Source: a virus. Taken from it: a stretch of 24,883 nucleotides of DNA. The notes below the pieces were generated by a model, which was given only the letters and a program-made list of their open reading frames with translations, was not told where the DNA came from and did not search any database. The stretch lies in the IMG/VR virus record IMGVR_UViG_3300044837_000053, positions 1 through 24,883 of that record; one strand, given 5' to 3'. The position numbers were made by a program, and so were the translations under genes. Each line of letters starts with the position of its first letter. Position 1 is the stretch's first letter. This document shows, piece by piece, positions 6,080 through 14,774 of the stretch.

Positions 6080-9000
6080 TCGCCGTCACGGCTCCCTTCG
6101 TCACAGACAGTTGGTTCTTCGTCTGACGGTAGATCTGCGCCGCGGACAAAGACTTGGGCGAGTTGTTGTACTGGTTGTACGTCACCGGAGAAGTGGCCGG
6201 CGTGGTGTCGGTGTTAGTTGCATCACGGTTGTTCTGGAGACCCGTGGATGCATCCGTAGCAGAAACCAAGGCTGCGTTGACGGATATCGGCTTCGTCTGA
6301 AGAATAGCGCCGACTCGATCAGCATTCTTTTTTATCTCTGACAGGTCGAGAACCGGAGTGATTACCGGCGCAGTCTCGACACTCGTGTTGATCAGACCAG
6401 ACATATCACTCAACGATGTTTTGAGTGAGTCAAGTGCTGCGTTCCCAAGCACTACAGCAGAATCAGCGGCCGCGGAGGCGTACTTCTCCAAGCCGACGGC
6501 CATGCCGAGGGCGGAGAACTTGCCGATCTCCTCGAATGCCTTGGAAGGTGACTTGATACCTAGGAGGTGGAGTGCTGCGTCCAGAGCCGATTGAGCAACG
6601 TGTCTCGCTTCAGATGCGATTCTGCCGGCCCCAGATGCGAGACCTCGGATCATACCCTCGACGATAGCGGTGGCCAGGTTTGCTCCAGCATCACCCATGG
6701 CACCGGAGTTACTGCGAATGGCGCTCGCAAGTCCGTTGATATAGTTGATGATGAAATTTACGCCGGCCTGGATGATCCGACCCTGATTCGCCGACACGCC
6801 ATTGATGAAGGCAACCACGACGCTCGTAGCCGCGGTGACGACTCCGCCAATATTTCTGGCGATACCGTCGAGTAGACCGATAATGAGCTTGTAGCCTTCA
6901 TCGACCAAGTGGGGCTCATATTTTACCAACGTCTCGAGCAGAAGAGTTAGCAACTTGAACATCGTTGCGATGATCTTCGGCGACGTGGCGTTGATCGCAT
7001 CCATGAGCGCGCCCAGGACCGTCGTGATGGCCTGCACGATTGCTGGTCCTGCTGTACCAATTACCTGTGCGAAAGCCACCAGACCGAGGGCAACCTGCCG
7101 CATGACCTCAGGGAAGAGGCCTGCGATTGCAGCGACGATCCCAACCAATGCCGCGGCGCCAGCAACACCAGATATACTCAATGCCGTAAGGGCTACCGAG
7201 AACGCGAGCAGTCCCGCACCCGCAGCCAGCATACCAACACCAAGAAGGGTGACAGCAATACCGAGAGCAATCAGTGTTGGAACAACTGGGGTAAGAACAA
7301 GCCCTGCTACGCCAAGCACCACGAAGACGCCGGCGAGCATGAGCAGACCCTTGCCCATCTCCTCCCAAGACATATTTCCAAACAACTCGAGCACTGGAGC
7401 AAGAATTGCCAAGGATGCTGCTACGACAAGTAGAGCTGCTGCTCCAGGAAGAGCCAACACCATCGCTGTCATTGTGCCCGTGATGATACCCAAAGCACCA
7501 GCGAGCTCGACGAGACTCTTGCCGATCTCTGTCCAACTCATCTTGGCCATCTGAGCCAAGGCGTCTGCGATTGTCGAGAGCGTTCCAGCCACGATGAGAA
7601 CCGCGGCCGCGGAAAGCAATGACGTCGGCGGAATCAGAATCAATGCTGCCGCGATCAGAGTCAGAGCTCCGGCCAGGACGGTTAGGCCCTTTCCGATGGA
7701 GCCCCAACTCATCTGCCCCATGCCGTTTAGTGCATCGCCAATCAGACCCAGCGAAGTTGCCACCACGAGGATAGCGGCCGCTGAGAACAGCGATGACGGA
7801 GGGATCAGGATCAAAGCCGCTGCCATGAGCGTGAGACCACCGGCCATGGCCGTAAGACCCTTGCCTATCTCAGACCATGACAAATTGCCCAGATCAGACA
7901 ATGCACTCGCGAGTATTTTGACGCCTACTGCGAGCAGGACAATTCCAGCACCCTGGATAATGCCTGCCTTATCGGCCTCAGCGAACTTGGTGAACAGAGC
8001 CAGTGAGGCCAGAAGAGACCCGACGCCGACTAGACCCTTACCGATTTCCTGCCAACTGAGTCCCGACAAGTCGGTCACAGCACTGACGAGAACCTTGATT
8101 GCGGCGGAGAGGATCAGGAGACCCGTTCCAGCAGCGATCAATCGAGCGTTATCTGGGAGAAGTTGGGTTGTCACGATCAGTGCGGTCAGAATCCCAGCAA
8201 GACCTGTCAGACCCTTAGCCAGTTCCTGCCAGCTGAGCTGTGACAGATTCTTGACAGCCACGGTCAGAATATCAACCGCGGTCGCCAAGAGAATCAGGGA
8301 CGCTCCGACCAATATGAGCTTGGCTGACCCCTTACCAGCCACCTTGGTGAACAGACCGAGCGTGAGCACCAGCTGAGCGAACATCACCCCGATGGCAGTA
8401 AGAGCCTTTGTGAGACCGTCTGCGTCCACCTTGGACAGGCCAATGACCGATATCGTCAGCAGCGCGATGGCAGCGGCGATTTCGAGTAGAGTCGCTGCCT
8501 TCAGCGTGTTCTGCATCGTCTTTAGCGTGTTGGTCAACTCGTCGAACGGGGCTGTGATGGCCTCGATGATGCCGCCGGTATCGACACCGCTCTTCAACTT
8601 CTTGATGAAGCTGGTGATCGCCAAAAGGAGGGCTGTGAAACCTCCGGTGGCAATTCCCTTGAAGAGTGTATCGAAGTTGATTCCATCGAAGGCCGTTGCT
8701 ATCAGGTGACCGAGACCAGCGAAGAACGAGCCGAACTTGGCGGCGATCGGCGCCATAAGCTCCCAGGCTCGAGACACCGCGTTCGGAACTTGACTCCAAA
8801 CATTGATGATCGCGTCAGCGATATGACCGAACGGCTCGATCTTACTGGCCAGACCACTGATCTTCTTTTCGGCGTCGTTGCCGTCGAACTTATCGAACAG
8901 ACTCCCGACAGCTGACGCAGCCATCTGGAGGAGCTTGATCGGGACCGCGAGAATCTTCTCGATGTCCTGGAAGAAATGCGTCAGACCTGTGCCGGACTTG

Positions 9001-10490
9001 ATGGCCTTGTCGAGCGCAACCAGGAAATCACCGACGTTGGCTGTGATGCCTAGGAAGCTACTACCGCCAGCGGAAGCTGAAGTGAACAGATCGATGAGAA
9101 CATGAGCGATCTTACCGATGATCGTGAACCCGATATCGAAGATCGCGAACACACCAGCGAAAGTGCGCTTCAAGTTCTCTGCGGTGTTTGCTCCTATTAT
9201 GAGCCCTGCGGTGAAGTTCTCAAGAGCGACTGAGAGATGATCGAGCTGTGCCCCGGTTGTTGGCGGGAAGATCTCTCGGAAAGCGTCCTTGAGTGGGGTG
9301 ACCACCGCGATCAAAGCATGGAATGCATTCTCGATGGCGTTGATGATGGCCGTACGGCCACCCATAGCCTTCCAGTCACCAAGAACCTTGTTACGGGCGT
9401 TGGCCGAAGCGTTGATGTACCCACTCAGGACATTGTTGACGTCCGTGAACATAGTCTTGGCTTCGTCGAAGTCGCCGAAGATCAGTTGCCACGTCTGGGT
9501 CCATCCAGAACCCGCAGCCTCCTGAAGGGTGTTGACCAACTGACTCAGCGTCTTGATCTTTGTCGCTGCGTCCTTGGCCGTCCGGCCCATCTCCAGGATG
9601 CCGGCGATCTGCTTGTCGTTGTAGCCCATGGTCTTAAGCTGGGCCGCGGTCAGATCTCCGGTGAACTTGCTAAGCGTCTCAGTCAGAATCTGGCCCGTGA
9701 GCCAACCATTCTGAAGGGTCATCCGGAACGAGCCCTCATCCTTGACCATCTGATCGATGGCCACACCATGGATTCGAGCTGTCTCCATCAGGGCGTTCTG
9801 GAAGACCTTACCGCCCATACCGGCGTTGACGACCGAGTTCCAGTCCTCGAGCGACACCTTGCCCGCAGATATAGCCTGCGAGAGTTGGTACATCGCGGTT
9901 GAAGCCTGGTCCGCACTCGATCCAGAAATCGCAGCCAGGTTGGCGATACCCTTGATGGCTGATGTAGCAACGTCCAGAGTCACACCAGCGGCCGTGAAGG
10001 TGCCGATGTTCCTAGCCATCTCCGAGAAGTTGAAGATGGTCTCGTCAGAGAACTTGTTCAGCTCGTTCAGAGCTGCGTTTACCTTGCCGAGGCCTTCCTG
10101 GCCAGTCAACCCCGTGTTGGCCATGATCGTCTGAATCGAGTTGAGGTTCGTCTCGTACTCGTGCAGACCATCGATGATGGGTTGAACTGTGAAAGACTTC
10201 AGAAGAGCTGATCCAGCGTCGATCGCCTTCATGGCGATATTCGTCAGAGCAGTGATGCCAATGATGGAGAGGGCTTTGAACTTGCTGGCGATATCTTCTG
10301 CCGCGGTGGCGATATGGCCGAGTTGAACCTTGTCACCAGCAGAGCTGAGATCCTCCAGCCCTTTCGTGGCCCCCTGGAGCTTCAAACTCTTGTTTAGAGA
10401 GTCGAGCGATGAAAGTGTCGCCTTGACGCCAGATTCGAATTGGGCGTTATCGAACGACATCTTGACTACACGATTATCGACAGCACTCAC
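6069..10490 (-). CDS. Tail tape measure protein
   Basis: I place the start at GTG 10490 (MSAVDNRVVKMSFDNAQFES), which overlaps the previous stop as GTGA; an upstream ATG at 10511 is possible but adds seven unconserved residues. The product is about 1473 aa. N-terminal 300 residues show the TMP pattern (tandem alpha-helical region, 'GLHEYETNLNSIQTIMANTG', 'GKVSLEDWNSVVNAGMGGKV'). Residues about 683-1097 are about seven hydrophobic repeats of roughly 58 aa. The C-terminus has HLLGIKSPSKAFEEIGKFSA, typical of TMPs. The protein sets tail length (about 0.15 nm per residue would give about 220 nm) and is ejected during infection. I see no lysozyme or peptidase motif. Confidence 0.93.
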   Translation of the reverse strand: MSAVDNRVVKMSFDNAQFESGVKATLSSLDSLNKSLKLQGATKGLEDLSSAGDKVQLGHIATAAEDIASKFKALSIIGITALTNIAMKAIDAGSALLKSFTVQPIIDGLHEYETNLNSIQTIMANTGLTGQEGLGKVNAALNELNKFSDETIFNFSEMARNIGTFTAAGVTLDVATSAIKGIANLAAISGSSADQASTAMYQLSQAISAGKVSLEDWNSVVNAGMGGKVFQNALMETARIHGVAIDQMVKDEGSFRMTLQNGWLTGQILTETLSKFTGDLTAAQLKTMGYNDKQIAGILEMGRTAKDAATKIKTLSQLVNTLQEAAGSGWTQTWQLIFGDFDEAKTMFTDVNNVLSGYINASANARNKVLGDWKAMGGRTAIINAIENAFHALIAVVTPLKDAFREIFPPTTGAQLDHLSVALENFTAGLIIGANTAENLKRTFAGVFAIFDIGFTIIGKIAHVLIDLFTSASAGGSSFLGITANVGDFLVALDKAIKSGTGLTHFFQDIEKILAVPIKLLQMAASAVGSLFDKFDGNDAEKKISGLASKIEPFGHIADAIINVWSQVPNAVSRAWELMAPIAAKFGSFFAGLGHLIATAFDGINFDTLFKGIATGGFTALLLAITSFIKKLKSGVDTGGIIEAITAPFDELTNTLKTMQNTLKAATLLEIAAAIALLTISVIGLSKVDADGLTKALTAIGVMFAQLVLTLGLFTKVAGKGSAKLILVGASLILLATAVDILTVAVKNLSQLSWQELAKGLTGLAGILTALIVTTQLLPDNARLIAAGTGLLILSAAIKVLVSAVTDLSGLSWQEIGKGLVGVGSLLASLALFTKFAEADKAGIIQGAGIVLLAVGVKILASALSDLGNLSWSEIGKGLTAMAGGLTLMAAALILIPPSSLFSAAAILVVATSLGLIGDALNGMGQMSWGSIGKGLTVLAGALTLIAAALILIPPTSLLSAAAVLIVAGTLSTIADALAQMAKMSWTEIGKSLVELAGALGIITGTMTAMVLALPGAAALLVVAASLAILAPVLELFGNMSWEEMGKGLLMLAGVFVVLGVAGLVLTPVVPTLIALGIAVTLLGVGMLAAGAGLLAFSVALTALSISGVAGAAALVGIVAAIAGLFPEVMRQVALGLVAFAQVIGTAGPAIVQAITTVLGALMDAINATSPKIIATMFKLLTLLLETLVKYEPHLVDEGYKLIIGLLDGIARNIGGVVTAATSVVVAFINGVSANQGRIIQAGVNFIINYINGLASAIRSNSGAMGDAGANLATAIVEGMIRGLASGAGRIASEARHVAQSALDAALHLLGIKSPSKAFEEIGKFSALGMAVGLEKYASAAADSAVVLGNAALDSLKTSLSDMSGLINTSVETAPVITPVLDLSEIKKNADRVGAILQTKPISVNAALVSATDASTGLQNNRDATNTDTTPATSPVTYNQYNNSPKSLSAAQIYRQTKNQLSVTKGAVTANAN
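7200..8440 (-). repeat. Seven tandem ~58-aa repeats inside the tape measure gene
   Basis: Six clear units carry the core SW-x-E-[ILM]-x-K-[GS]-L followed by about 20 hydrophobic residues, a P-rich or polar break and a second hydrophobic helix; a seventh, degenerate unit (VDADGLTKALTAIGVMFAQL) precedes them. The SW codons lie near 8226, 8051, 7873, 7704, 7530 and 7364, so the period is 168-178 nt (56-59 codons). The two central units (IPPSSLFSAAAILVVA and IPPTSLLSAAAVLIVA) are closest to each other. Confidence 0.85.
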
Positions 10491-10864
10491 GCGGAGGTCA
10501 CCGCCTTCCATACTCGGTCTGCGATCATGTCAAATATCGGAGCGATCGCGGGGTTGATGTAATCTCTCCCTTGGACGTAGCCACCAGTGCCAGTACCGTA
10601 GCCAAACTGAAGCATGATGGCGACAGGGAAGCCGTTTTCGATGTCGGAGTTCGTCCAGGTGATGGAATATACTCCGCCAGAAGAACTAACCTCGTAGCCC
10701 CAAGCCGCGGCAGTTCGACCCGTGTCCTCAGGGGTCCTAGACGCAAGAGCAGACACGCCTCGTTGAGCGCATGATACCAATATACTCTTTATGTCTATCT
10801 TGGATACAGCTTCGAGGAAACGTTGACTATTTTGAAAGGAGCCACTTACTGAGAACGTAATCAC
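10487..10864 (-). CDS. HK97 gp10-like protein
   Basis: 125 aa. The pattern 'F...V..ID....L...A..GV.AL...TPEDTGRTAAAWGYEV', then 'WTNSDIENGFPVAIMLQFGY' and 'GRDYINPAIAPIFDMIADRV' is that of the HK97 gp10-like neck/tail-completion family (tail chaperone or head-tail joining). Start GTG 10864 with AGGAG five bases upstream. Members usually stand between the capsid gene and the major tail gene; here it lies directly before the tape measure, after the receptor-binding-like gene. It overlaps the tape measure start as GTGA. Confidence 0.75.
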   Translation of the reverse strand: MITFSVSGSFQNSQRFLEAVSKIDIKSILVSCAQRGVSALASRTPEDTGRTAAAWGYEVSSSGGVYSITWTNSDIENGFPVAIMLQFGYGTGTGGYVQGRDYINPAIAPIFDMIADRVWKAVTSA

Positions 10865-10881
10865 CTGGGCTCCTCTACTTG

Positions 10882-11949
10882 TTAAGTTTTGATGATGTAC
10901 TTGATCGTCAGATATGGCTGGAGAACATTATGTGCTCCTCCGCCGCCGGCGACTTGGTTCACCGCGGTTGTTGCGCCCGGCTGTGCTGCCTTGAATCCGA
11001 AGAATGTGCCGTTTTGAACACCGTAATTCACCGAACCGCCGCCATCAGTAAGGGCGCCATTCCCACCGTTAGCGAAGTTGTGTGAGTGAGAGGTTTGAAG
11101 GTGATTGTGCGAGGGTATCTCCGCCGTGGTTAGGAGGTGGGTCTTCTCTCCACCAGTCTTACCTCGAGCGTTGAACTCGGTTTGGGTACTGTCGAACCCA
11201 GTCGGGACTCGCCCACGCATGTCAGGAACGTTGAATGTCGTAGTTCCATCGCCGACACCATACGTAGTTCCGATCAATGCGAACAACGCAGCGAACGTCG
11301 TACGGCTTATTGCTCCGCCCTCACAGAGCATCCACCCGCTTGGTGCATTGGCTGCGGGCCACATCTTCATCTCGCCGGTTAATCCCATCGTTGAGGGATC
11401 TTGTGGCGTAGACAGTTGGAACCATGGCGTCCAACCTTCGGGAGTGTGATACGTCCTAGACCACACAGATACTACGCCTGAAGAACCGCCGGCCGTTGTG
11501 GTGAACATCTGGTAAACACGGTTATTATTCTGAACAGCGGTCGTAATATTTCCGAAACCGCCATTCAAAGACCACCCAGAACCAGTACCAACTGTCGTTA
11601 GCGATACTCCAGTAGGATATGCTGTGTAATCTGCATTTTCCGCTGGAGCTGTAATCAGATGTACGTTTCCTGCGGTAACCGCAGCTATAGTTGATACCAG
11701 ACTTACGGGTGTAACCGCTCTGAAGGTGTCTGTGCGAGCCAACGTCTCGGCATCTGTGGCAAGTTCAACGACGCCTTGAACTGTAGTGCTTGCCTCGGGA
11801 ACGGCGACCAAGGCATACCCTGCGTCGATCTCTGTTCCATCGTGCGTCGTCAGGATGAGGTGTCCTGAACCGTCAATGGCTCCATCAACGACGGTTCCTG
11901 CTTCAAGAGAGAGCAGTCTTGCTAGGGTCATTCCATCTACGGTAGCCAC
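10882..11949 (-). CDS. Tail collar / pyocin-knob receptor-binding-type protein
   Basis: 355 aa. Residues about 1-85 match the usual fibre attachment region (YALVAVPEASTTVQGVVELA, 'TDAETLARTDTFRAVTPVSL'). Residues about 92-182 resemble a pyocin-knob domain (NVHLITAPAENADYTAYPTG ... VWSRTYHTPEGWTPWFQLST). Residues about 190-290 are a phage tail collar domain (MKMWPAANAPSGWMLCEGGA, 'FALIGTTYGVGDGTTTFNVPD.RGR.P.G', IPSHNH). The end HNVLQPYLTIKYIIKT is the standard C-terminus of such proteins. Start GTG 11949 with AAGGAGG upstream. Such proteins form short fibres that bind the host surface. Finding one between tail-tube paralogues and the tape measure, not after the hub, is unusual. Confidence 0.85.
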   Translation of the reverse strand: MATVDGMTLARLLSLEAGTVVDGAIDGSGHLILTTHDGTEIDAGYALVAVPEASTTVQGVVELATDAETLARTDTFRAVTPVSLVSTIAAVTAGNVHLITAPAENADYTAYPTGVSLTTVGTGSGWSLNGGFGNITTAVQNNNRVYQMFTTTAGGSSGVVSVWSRTYHTPEGWTPWFQLSTPQDPSTMGLTGEMKMWPAANAPSGWMLCEGGAISRTTFAALFALIGTTYGVGDGTTTFNVPDMRGRVPTGFDSTQTEFNARGKTGGEKTHLLTTAEIPSHNHLQTSHSHNFANGGNGALTDGGGSVNYGVQNGTFFGFKAAQPGATTAVNQVAGGGGAHNVLQPYLTIKYIIKT

Positions 11950-11961
11950 AAGGCCTCCTTC

Positions 11962-12669
11962 CTAGAGCGAGCTAATCGAGTAGGTTACGGCATCGATATA
12001 GATCGCCGACGGCCAAGTGATCTGCCATGTTGTTCCACTGAGCATCTGGATCGCTTCATCAGGTCCAGTGATTGTGAACGTTCCATCGCCATGATCGATA
12101 ACCCGAAGAATCGAATGCTCTTCAAATATCTTAAGAACTTCTACGGGAGAAGGGAAATGAGCACTCATCGAGTCGGTTCCGTACAGAATATCTTCGAGAG
12201 CCTGAACCGTTTCGGGATAAGCCACGTCAGCATCCACAATCAGATGTGCACTCATGGCCACATCAGGAATCGGGATTGCCAGAGTGGTAAAGTCCCAACT
12301 GATAAGATCAACTTCTGATTGTTTGTGAGAAGCTCCCCCCGGGGAAAATCTCGCATTGTAAATCAGATGTATTTTGGAACTCTTAGCGGTCGAGATTCTA
12401 TAGCTGAACCCGAAGCTTTTTAGACTTCTCTGATCGAGCATCTCAGGATATGTGTAAGCCTCTACAGATCCTGAGAAGTCACCTTTCCGTCTTCTTTGTA
12501 GGGTTTTCACTCCGTCCAGATACCTAATCTGAATATCAGATCCAGAATCGGTTTCTTTGACGGAGGATAGACCATTCCAGACTTCTCCTGGTCCTCCGTC
12601 AAGATATAGAACGCCGTGATCTACACCGACTTCGTAATCCCGAGTTTTGTCCCAGGTCAATCTAGTAAT
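11962..12669 (-). CDS. Major tail protein paralogue 3, probable ATT start
   Basis: About 235 aa, clearly homologous to the major tail protein: DYEVGVDHGVLYLDGGPGEV, 'WNGLSSV.E..SG', 'YLDGVK', 'GSVEAYTYPEM', SFGFSYRI, 'KIHLIYNA', 'ISWDFTTL', 'ALEDILYG'. A C-terminal extension (about residues 186-235, VIDHGDGTFTITGPDEAIQM to the end SAIYIDAVTYSISSL) is absent from the other two. Alignment of the starts (ITRLTWD against MPRLVWG and MTALAWD) plus an AGGAGG exactly six bases upstream point to ATT at 12669 as the start; the fallback is TTG at 12660, 15 bases from the SD. An in-frame TGA sits just upstream. Probably a tail-tube or tail-end variant subunit. Confidence 0.8.
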   Translation of the reverse strand: MTRLTWDKTRDYEVGVDHGVLYLDGGPGEVWNGLSSVKETDSGSDIQIRYLDGVKTLQRRRKGDFSGSVEAYTYPEMLDQRSLKSFGFSYRISTAKSSKIHLIYNARFSPGGASHKQSEVDLISWDFTTLAIPIPDVAMSAHLIVDADVAYPETVQALEDILYGTDSMSAHFPSPVEVLKIFEEHSILRVIDHGDGTFTITGPDEAIQMLSGTTWQITWPSAIYIDAVTYSISSL

Positions 12670-12679
12670 GGGTCACCTC

Positions 12680-13312
12680 CTAGGCGAATATGGCCGCAAG
12701 TTCATCTGGCGTAGGGATCCGAGCCGAATGACTATCGTCCCCGTAGAGAATCACCTCGGCAGCAGCCACCGCATCGCTATCGGCGAGAGTCGAGTCGATG
12801 ATCAGATGTGCCGTCGGCTTGTAACCCGTAATTGCCGGCGGCAGCGTCGTGATAGACCAACTGAGGTCCGCAAGGTCGACCGAACTGCCAAAAGTCTTGT
12901 GACTACGTTGTGATGGCGCAGCGAGCGCGTTATAAACCAGGTGAATTCGGTAGCCCCGTTCGGGATCGATGTCGTTCCCAACTCGAGTTCGATACGAAAG
13001 CCCAAACGATTTACGAGGCTGTTGTGTCGCAAGCAGACCGTTCTGTATGGACGCAACCCCATCGCAAGACCCAAACTCTCGAGGGGCCGAGAAGGCATTT
13101 ACAGTCGCCTCGAACTCTTCATCGGCGGCAATGTTGAGATACTTGACGCCGTCCATGTAGTACGGCTTGGGGTCCCCACCAGATGGACTTTCAGAAATCG
13201 AGATGAGACCGTTCCAGGATACACCAGGACTGCTCCCGACATAGAGGACTCCTCGATCCACCCCGGTCTCATAGATTCGTTCCCCTACTGAACCCCAAAC
13301 AAGTCTTGGCAT
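12680..13312 (-). CDS. Major tail protein paralogue 2
   Basis: 210 aa, aligned over its whole length with the first 220 residues of the major tail protein (14774-13884): GSVGERIYETGVDRGVLYVG, 'WNGLISISESPSGGDPKPYY', 'DGVKYLN', 'FGSCDG', 'QQPRKSFGLSYRTRVGNDID', 'YRIHLVYNALAAPSQRSHKT', 'KPTAHLIIDST', 'AAEVILYGDD'. It lacks the C-terminal Ig-like domain. ATG 13312 with GGAGGAAGT. The gene lies after the chaperone-like gene rather than next to the main copy. It could be a minor tube subunit, a tail-end cap or a spare with different expression. Codon use is less GC-biased than in the main copy, which suggests lower expression. Confidence 0.85.
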   Translation of the reverse strand: MPRLVWGSVGERIYETGVDRGVLYVGSSPGVSWNGLISISESPSGGDPKPYYMDGVKYLNIAADEEFEATVNAFSAPREFGSCDGVASIQNGLLATQQPRKSFGLSYRTRVGNDIDPERGYRIHLVYNALAAPSQRSHKTFGSSVDLADLSWSITTLPPAITGYKPTAHLIIDSTLADSDAVAAAEVILYGDDSHSARIPTPDELAAIFA

Positions 13313-13323
13313 ACTTCCTCCTC

Positions 13324-13863
13324 TCAGCCCTTAGTGTTCAATTGTGCTTTTCGTTGCTGATTGAGATCTCGGTTCCTCTTAGCGAGATCCTGAGGACTCA
13401 TCTTCTTCTGTGGGGCGTTCTTTTGGTTGCAGACCTTGACTAGCGTCAGCAATCGATTCAAATGCCAGTTCTGACACTCGAATGGAACGCCCAACGAAAT
13501 CATCCAGTAATAAATGATCTCAGCAGTGATGATCTCACGGCTATGACCACGACTTTGGACCTCGGTAAACCATGTCGCGGTCATTTTTGCGTTGATGTAT
13601 TTATCGATATCTGAGACATTCGCATTGGATAGTTTCTCAAAGACTTCTGAGGGAACTTCCGGAGTGATTACCATCGCCTTGATGTACCACAAGATCTCTT
13701 CAGAGCTCTTACTTGCCGTAGCGAGGAACGGCTTTTCGAAGAAAGACTCCCATTTTGACAGAGAAACCAAGGAGTGCTCGAGCTGAATGTCGAAACCCTC
13801 AATGATGAACTCACTGTTCTCTTCGTTGAACGATTCCGACATTGGAACCGTAATAGTGAGCAC
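13324..13863 (-). CDS. Tail assembly chaperone-like protein
   Basis: 179 aa from GTG 13863, seven bases after AAAGGAGG ([20 protein letters not shown]). It contains '[20 protein letters not shown]', '[20 protein letters not shown]', '[16 protein letters not shown]', '[20 protein letters not shown]', [20 protein letters not shown] and a basic Arg/Gln-rich end. I recall this family from actinophages in the slot between major tail protein and tape measure, where tail assembly chaperones are found; the slot and the helical, acidic-to-basic layout support the call. The usual programmed frameshift into a second frame is not visible, so only one product is predicted. The longer frame upstream to 14304 is the shadow of the major tail gene. 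Confidence 0.6.
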   Translation of the reverse strand: MLTITVPMSESFNEENSEFIIEGFDIQLEHSLVSLSKWESFFEKPFLATASKSSEEILWYIKAMVITPEVPSEVFEKLSNANVSDIDKYINAKMTATWFTEVQSRGHSREIITAEIIYYWMISLGVPFECQNWHLNRLLTLVKVCNQKNAPQKKMSPQDLAKRNRDLNQQRKAQLNTKG

Positions 13864-13883
13864 TCCTTGGCCTCCTTTCTGCC

Positions 13884-14774
13884 TTACACGAAGTCGAAGA
13901 ACCAGTCGTCGTCGACGACGGCCGGGAACGCGTAGCCCGGGTTTGGCTTGGCCTTGACTACCGTGTCGACGGCGATGACGTGGGCGCCGGTGGTGTACGG
14001 CTCGTCGGTCGCGTTGTTGAAGTAGGTCACGCCGGTGACCGACGGGATGGTGATGGTATGGGTGCCACTGTTGAACGTCGGGGCCGTCGGCGTGACGGTG
14101 GTAACGCTGGCCAACAGCATGGTGATGACGTCCGCCGGCGGCGGCAGCGACGGGTCCGAGCCGACTGTGCCGTACAGGAGGGCCTCGAGCGCGGCGAGCG
14201 CCGTCGGGTCCACCTTGGAAGAGTCGATCGCGAGGGAAGCCGTCGGCTTGTAGACCACGCTGTCCACGGTGCCGACCTGCACCGGGTAAGTGGTGAAGTC
14301 CCACGAGAACGAGATCGCTTCCGGCGAGTCGTTGATCGTGGTGTACTGCCGCTCGGACGGCGAGGCCAGCGCGCCGTAGACGATGTGCAGCTTGTAGGCG
14401 TGGTCCACGCCCTCGAGGTCGTTGCCGAGACGGGTACGGTAGCAGAGGCCGAAGGTCTTGCGGGTCTGCTGGCCGACGGCGATGCCGGGCTGCGGCGTCG
14501 CGGTACCGTCACACTGCTGGAACTCGTCCGGGTAGGTGAACGCCTCGATGGTGCCGCCGAACGTCTCGAGCGACAGCAGGTTGAGGTACTTGATGTTGTC
14601 CGCGTACTGTGGGTTCGACTCGGCTCCGGAAGGACTCTCAGTGACCGACACCATGCCGGACCACGCGAATCCCTGGTTGTACACGCCCGAGCCGTCGGGC
14701 AGGAACAGGACGGCCTTGTCGACGCCGGTCTCGTAGAGACGCTCGCCGACCTGATCCCATGCGAGAGCGGTCAT
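13884..14774 (-). CDS. Major tail protein with C-terminal Ig-like domain
   Basis: 296 aa. Residues about 1-222 are the tail-tube domain ([20 protein letters not shown], '[20 protein letters not shown]', '[20 protein letters not shown]', '[12 protein letters not shown]', 'ISFSWDFTT', 'ALEALLYG'). Residues about 223-296 are an Ig/Big-like add-on ([40 protein letters not shown], 'NPGYAFP...DDDWFFDFV') that is related to the end of the capsid protein. The start ATG 14774 overlaps the terminator gene as ATGA, with GGAGGAG ten bases upstream. Third codon positions are almost all G or C, unlike neighbouring genes, as expected for the most abundant tail subunit. It polymerises into the tail tube around the tape measure. 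Confidence 0.9.
   Translation of the reverse strand: MTALAWDQVGERLYETGVDKAVLFLPDGSGVYNQGFAWSGMVSVTESPSGAESNPQYADNIKYLNLLSLETFGGTIEAFTYPDEFQQCDGTATPQPGIAVGQQTRKTFGLCYRTRLGNDLEGVDHAYKLHIVYGALASPSERQYTTINDSPEAISFSWDFTTYPVQVGTVDSVVYKPTASLAIDSSKVDPTALAALEALLYGTVGSDPSLPPPADVITMLLASVTTVTPTAPTFNSGTHTITIPSVTGVTYFNNATDEPYTTGAHVIAVDTVVKAKPNPGYAFPAVVDDDWFFDFV

Noticed and set aside
6955-8376. Several plus-strand frames antisense to the tape measure repeats, rich in Ala/Pro/Arg.
   Set aside because: They follow the repeat structure of the tape measure gene, lack SDs and have no domain; they are shadows.
13300-13400. Programmed -1 frameshift in the tail assembly chaperone gene.
   Set aside because: I see no slippery heptamer near the end of the gene and no open continuing frame; the next gene is a tail-tube paralogue with its own SD and ATG.
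13884-14304. N-terminal extension of the chaperone-like gene up to 14304.
   Set aside because: This part reads the major tail protein gene in another frame and is His/Arg/Gly-rich; GTG 13863 with AAAGGAGG upstream is the natural start.
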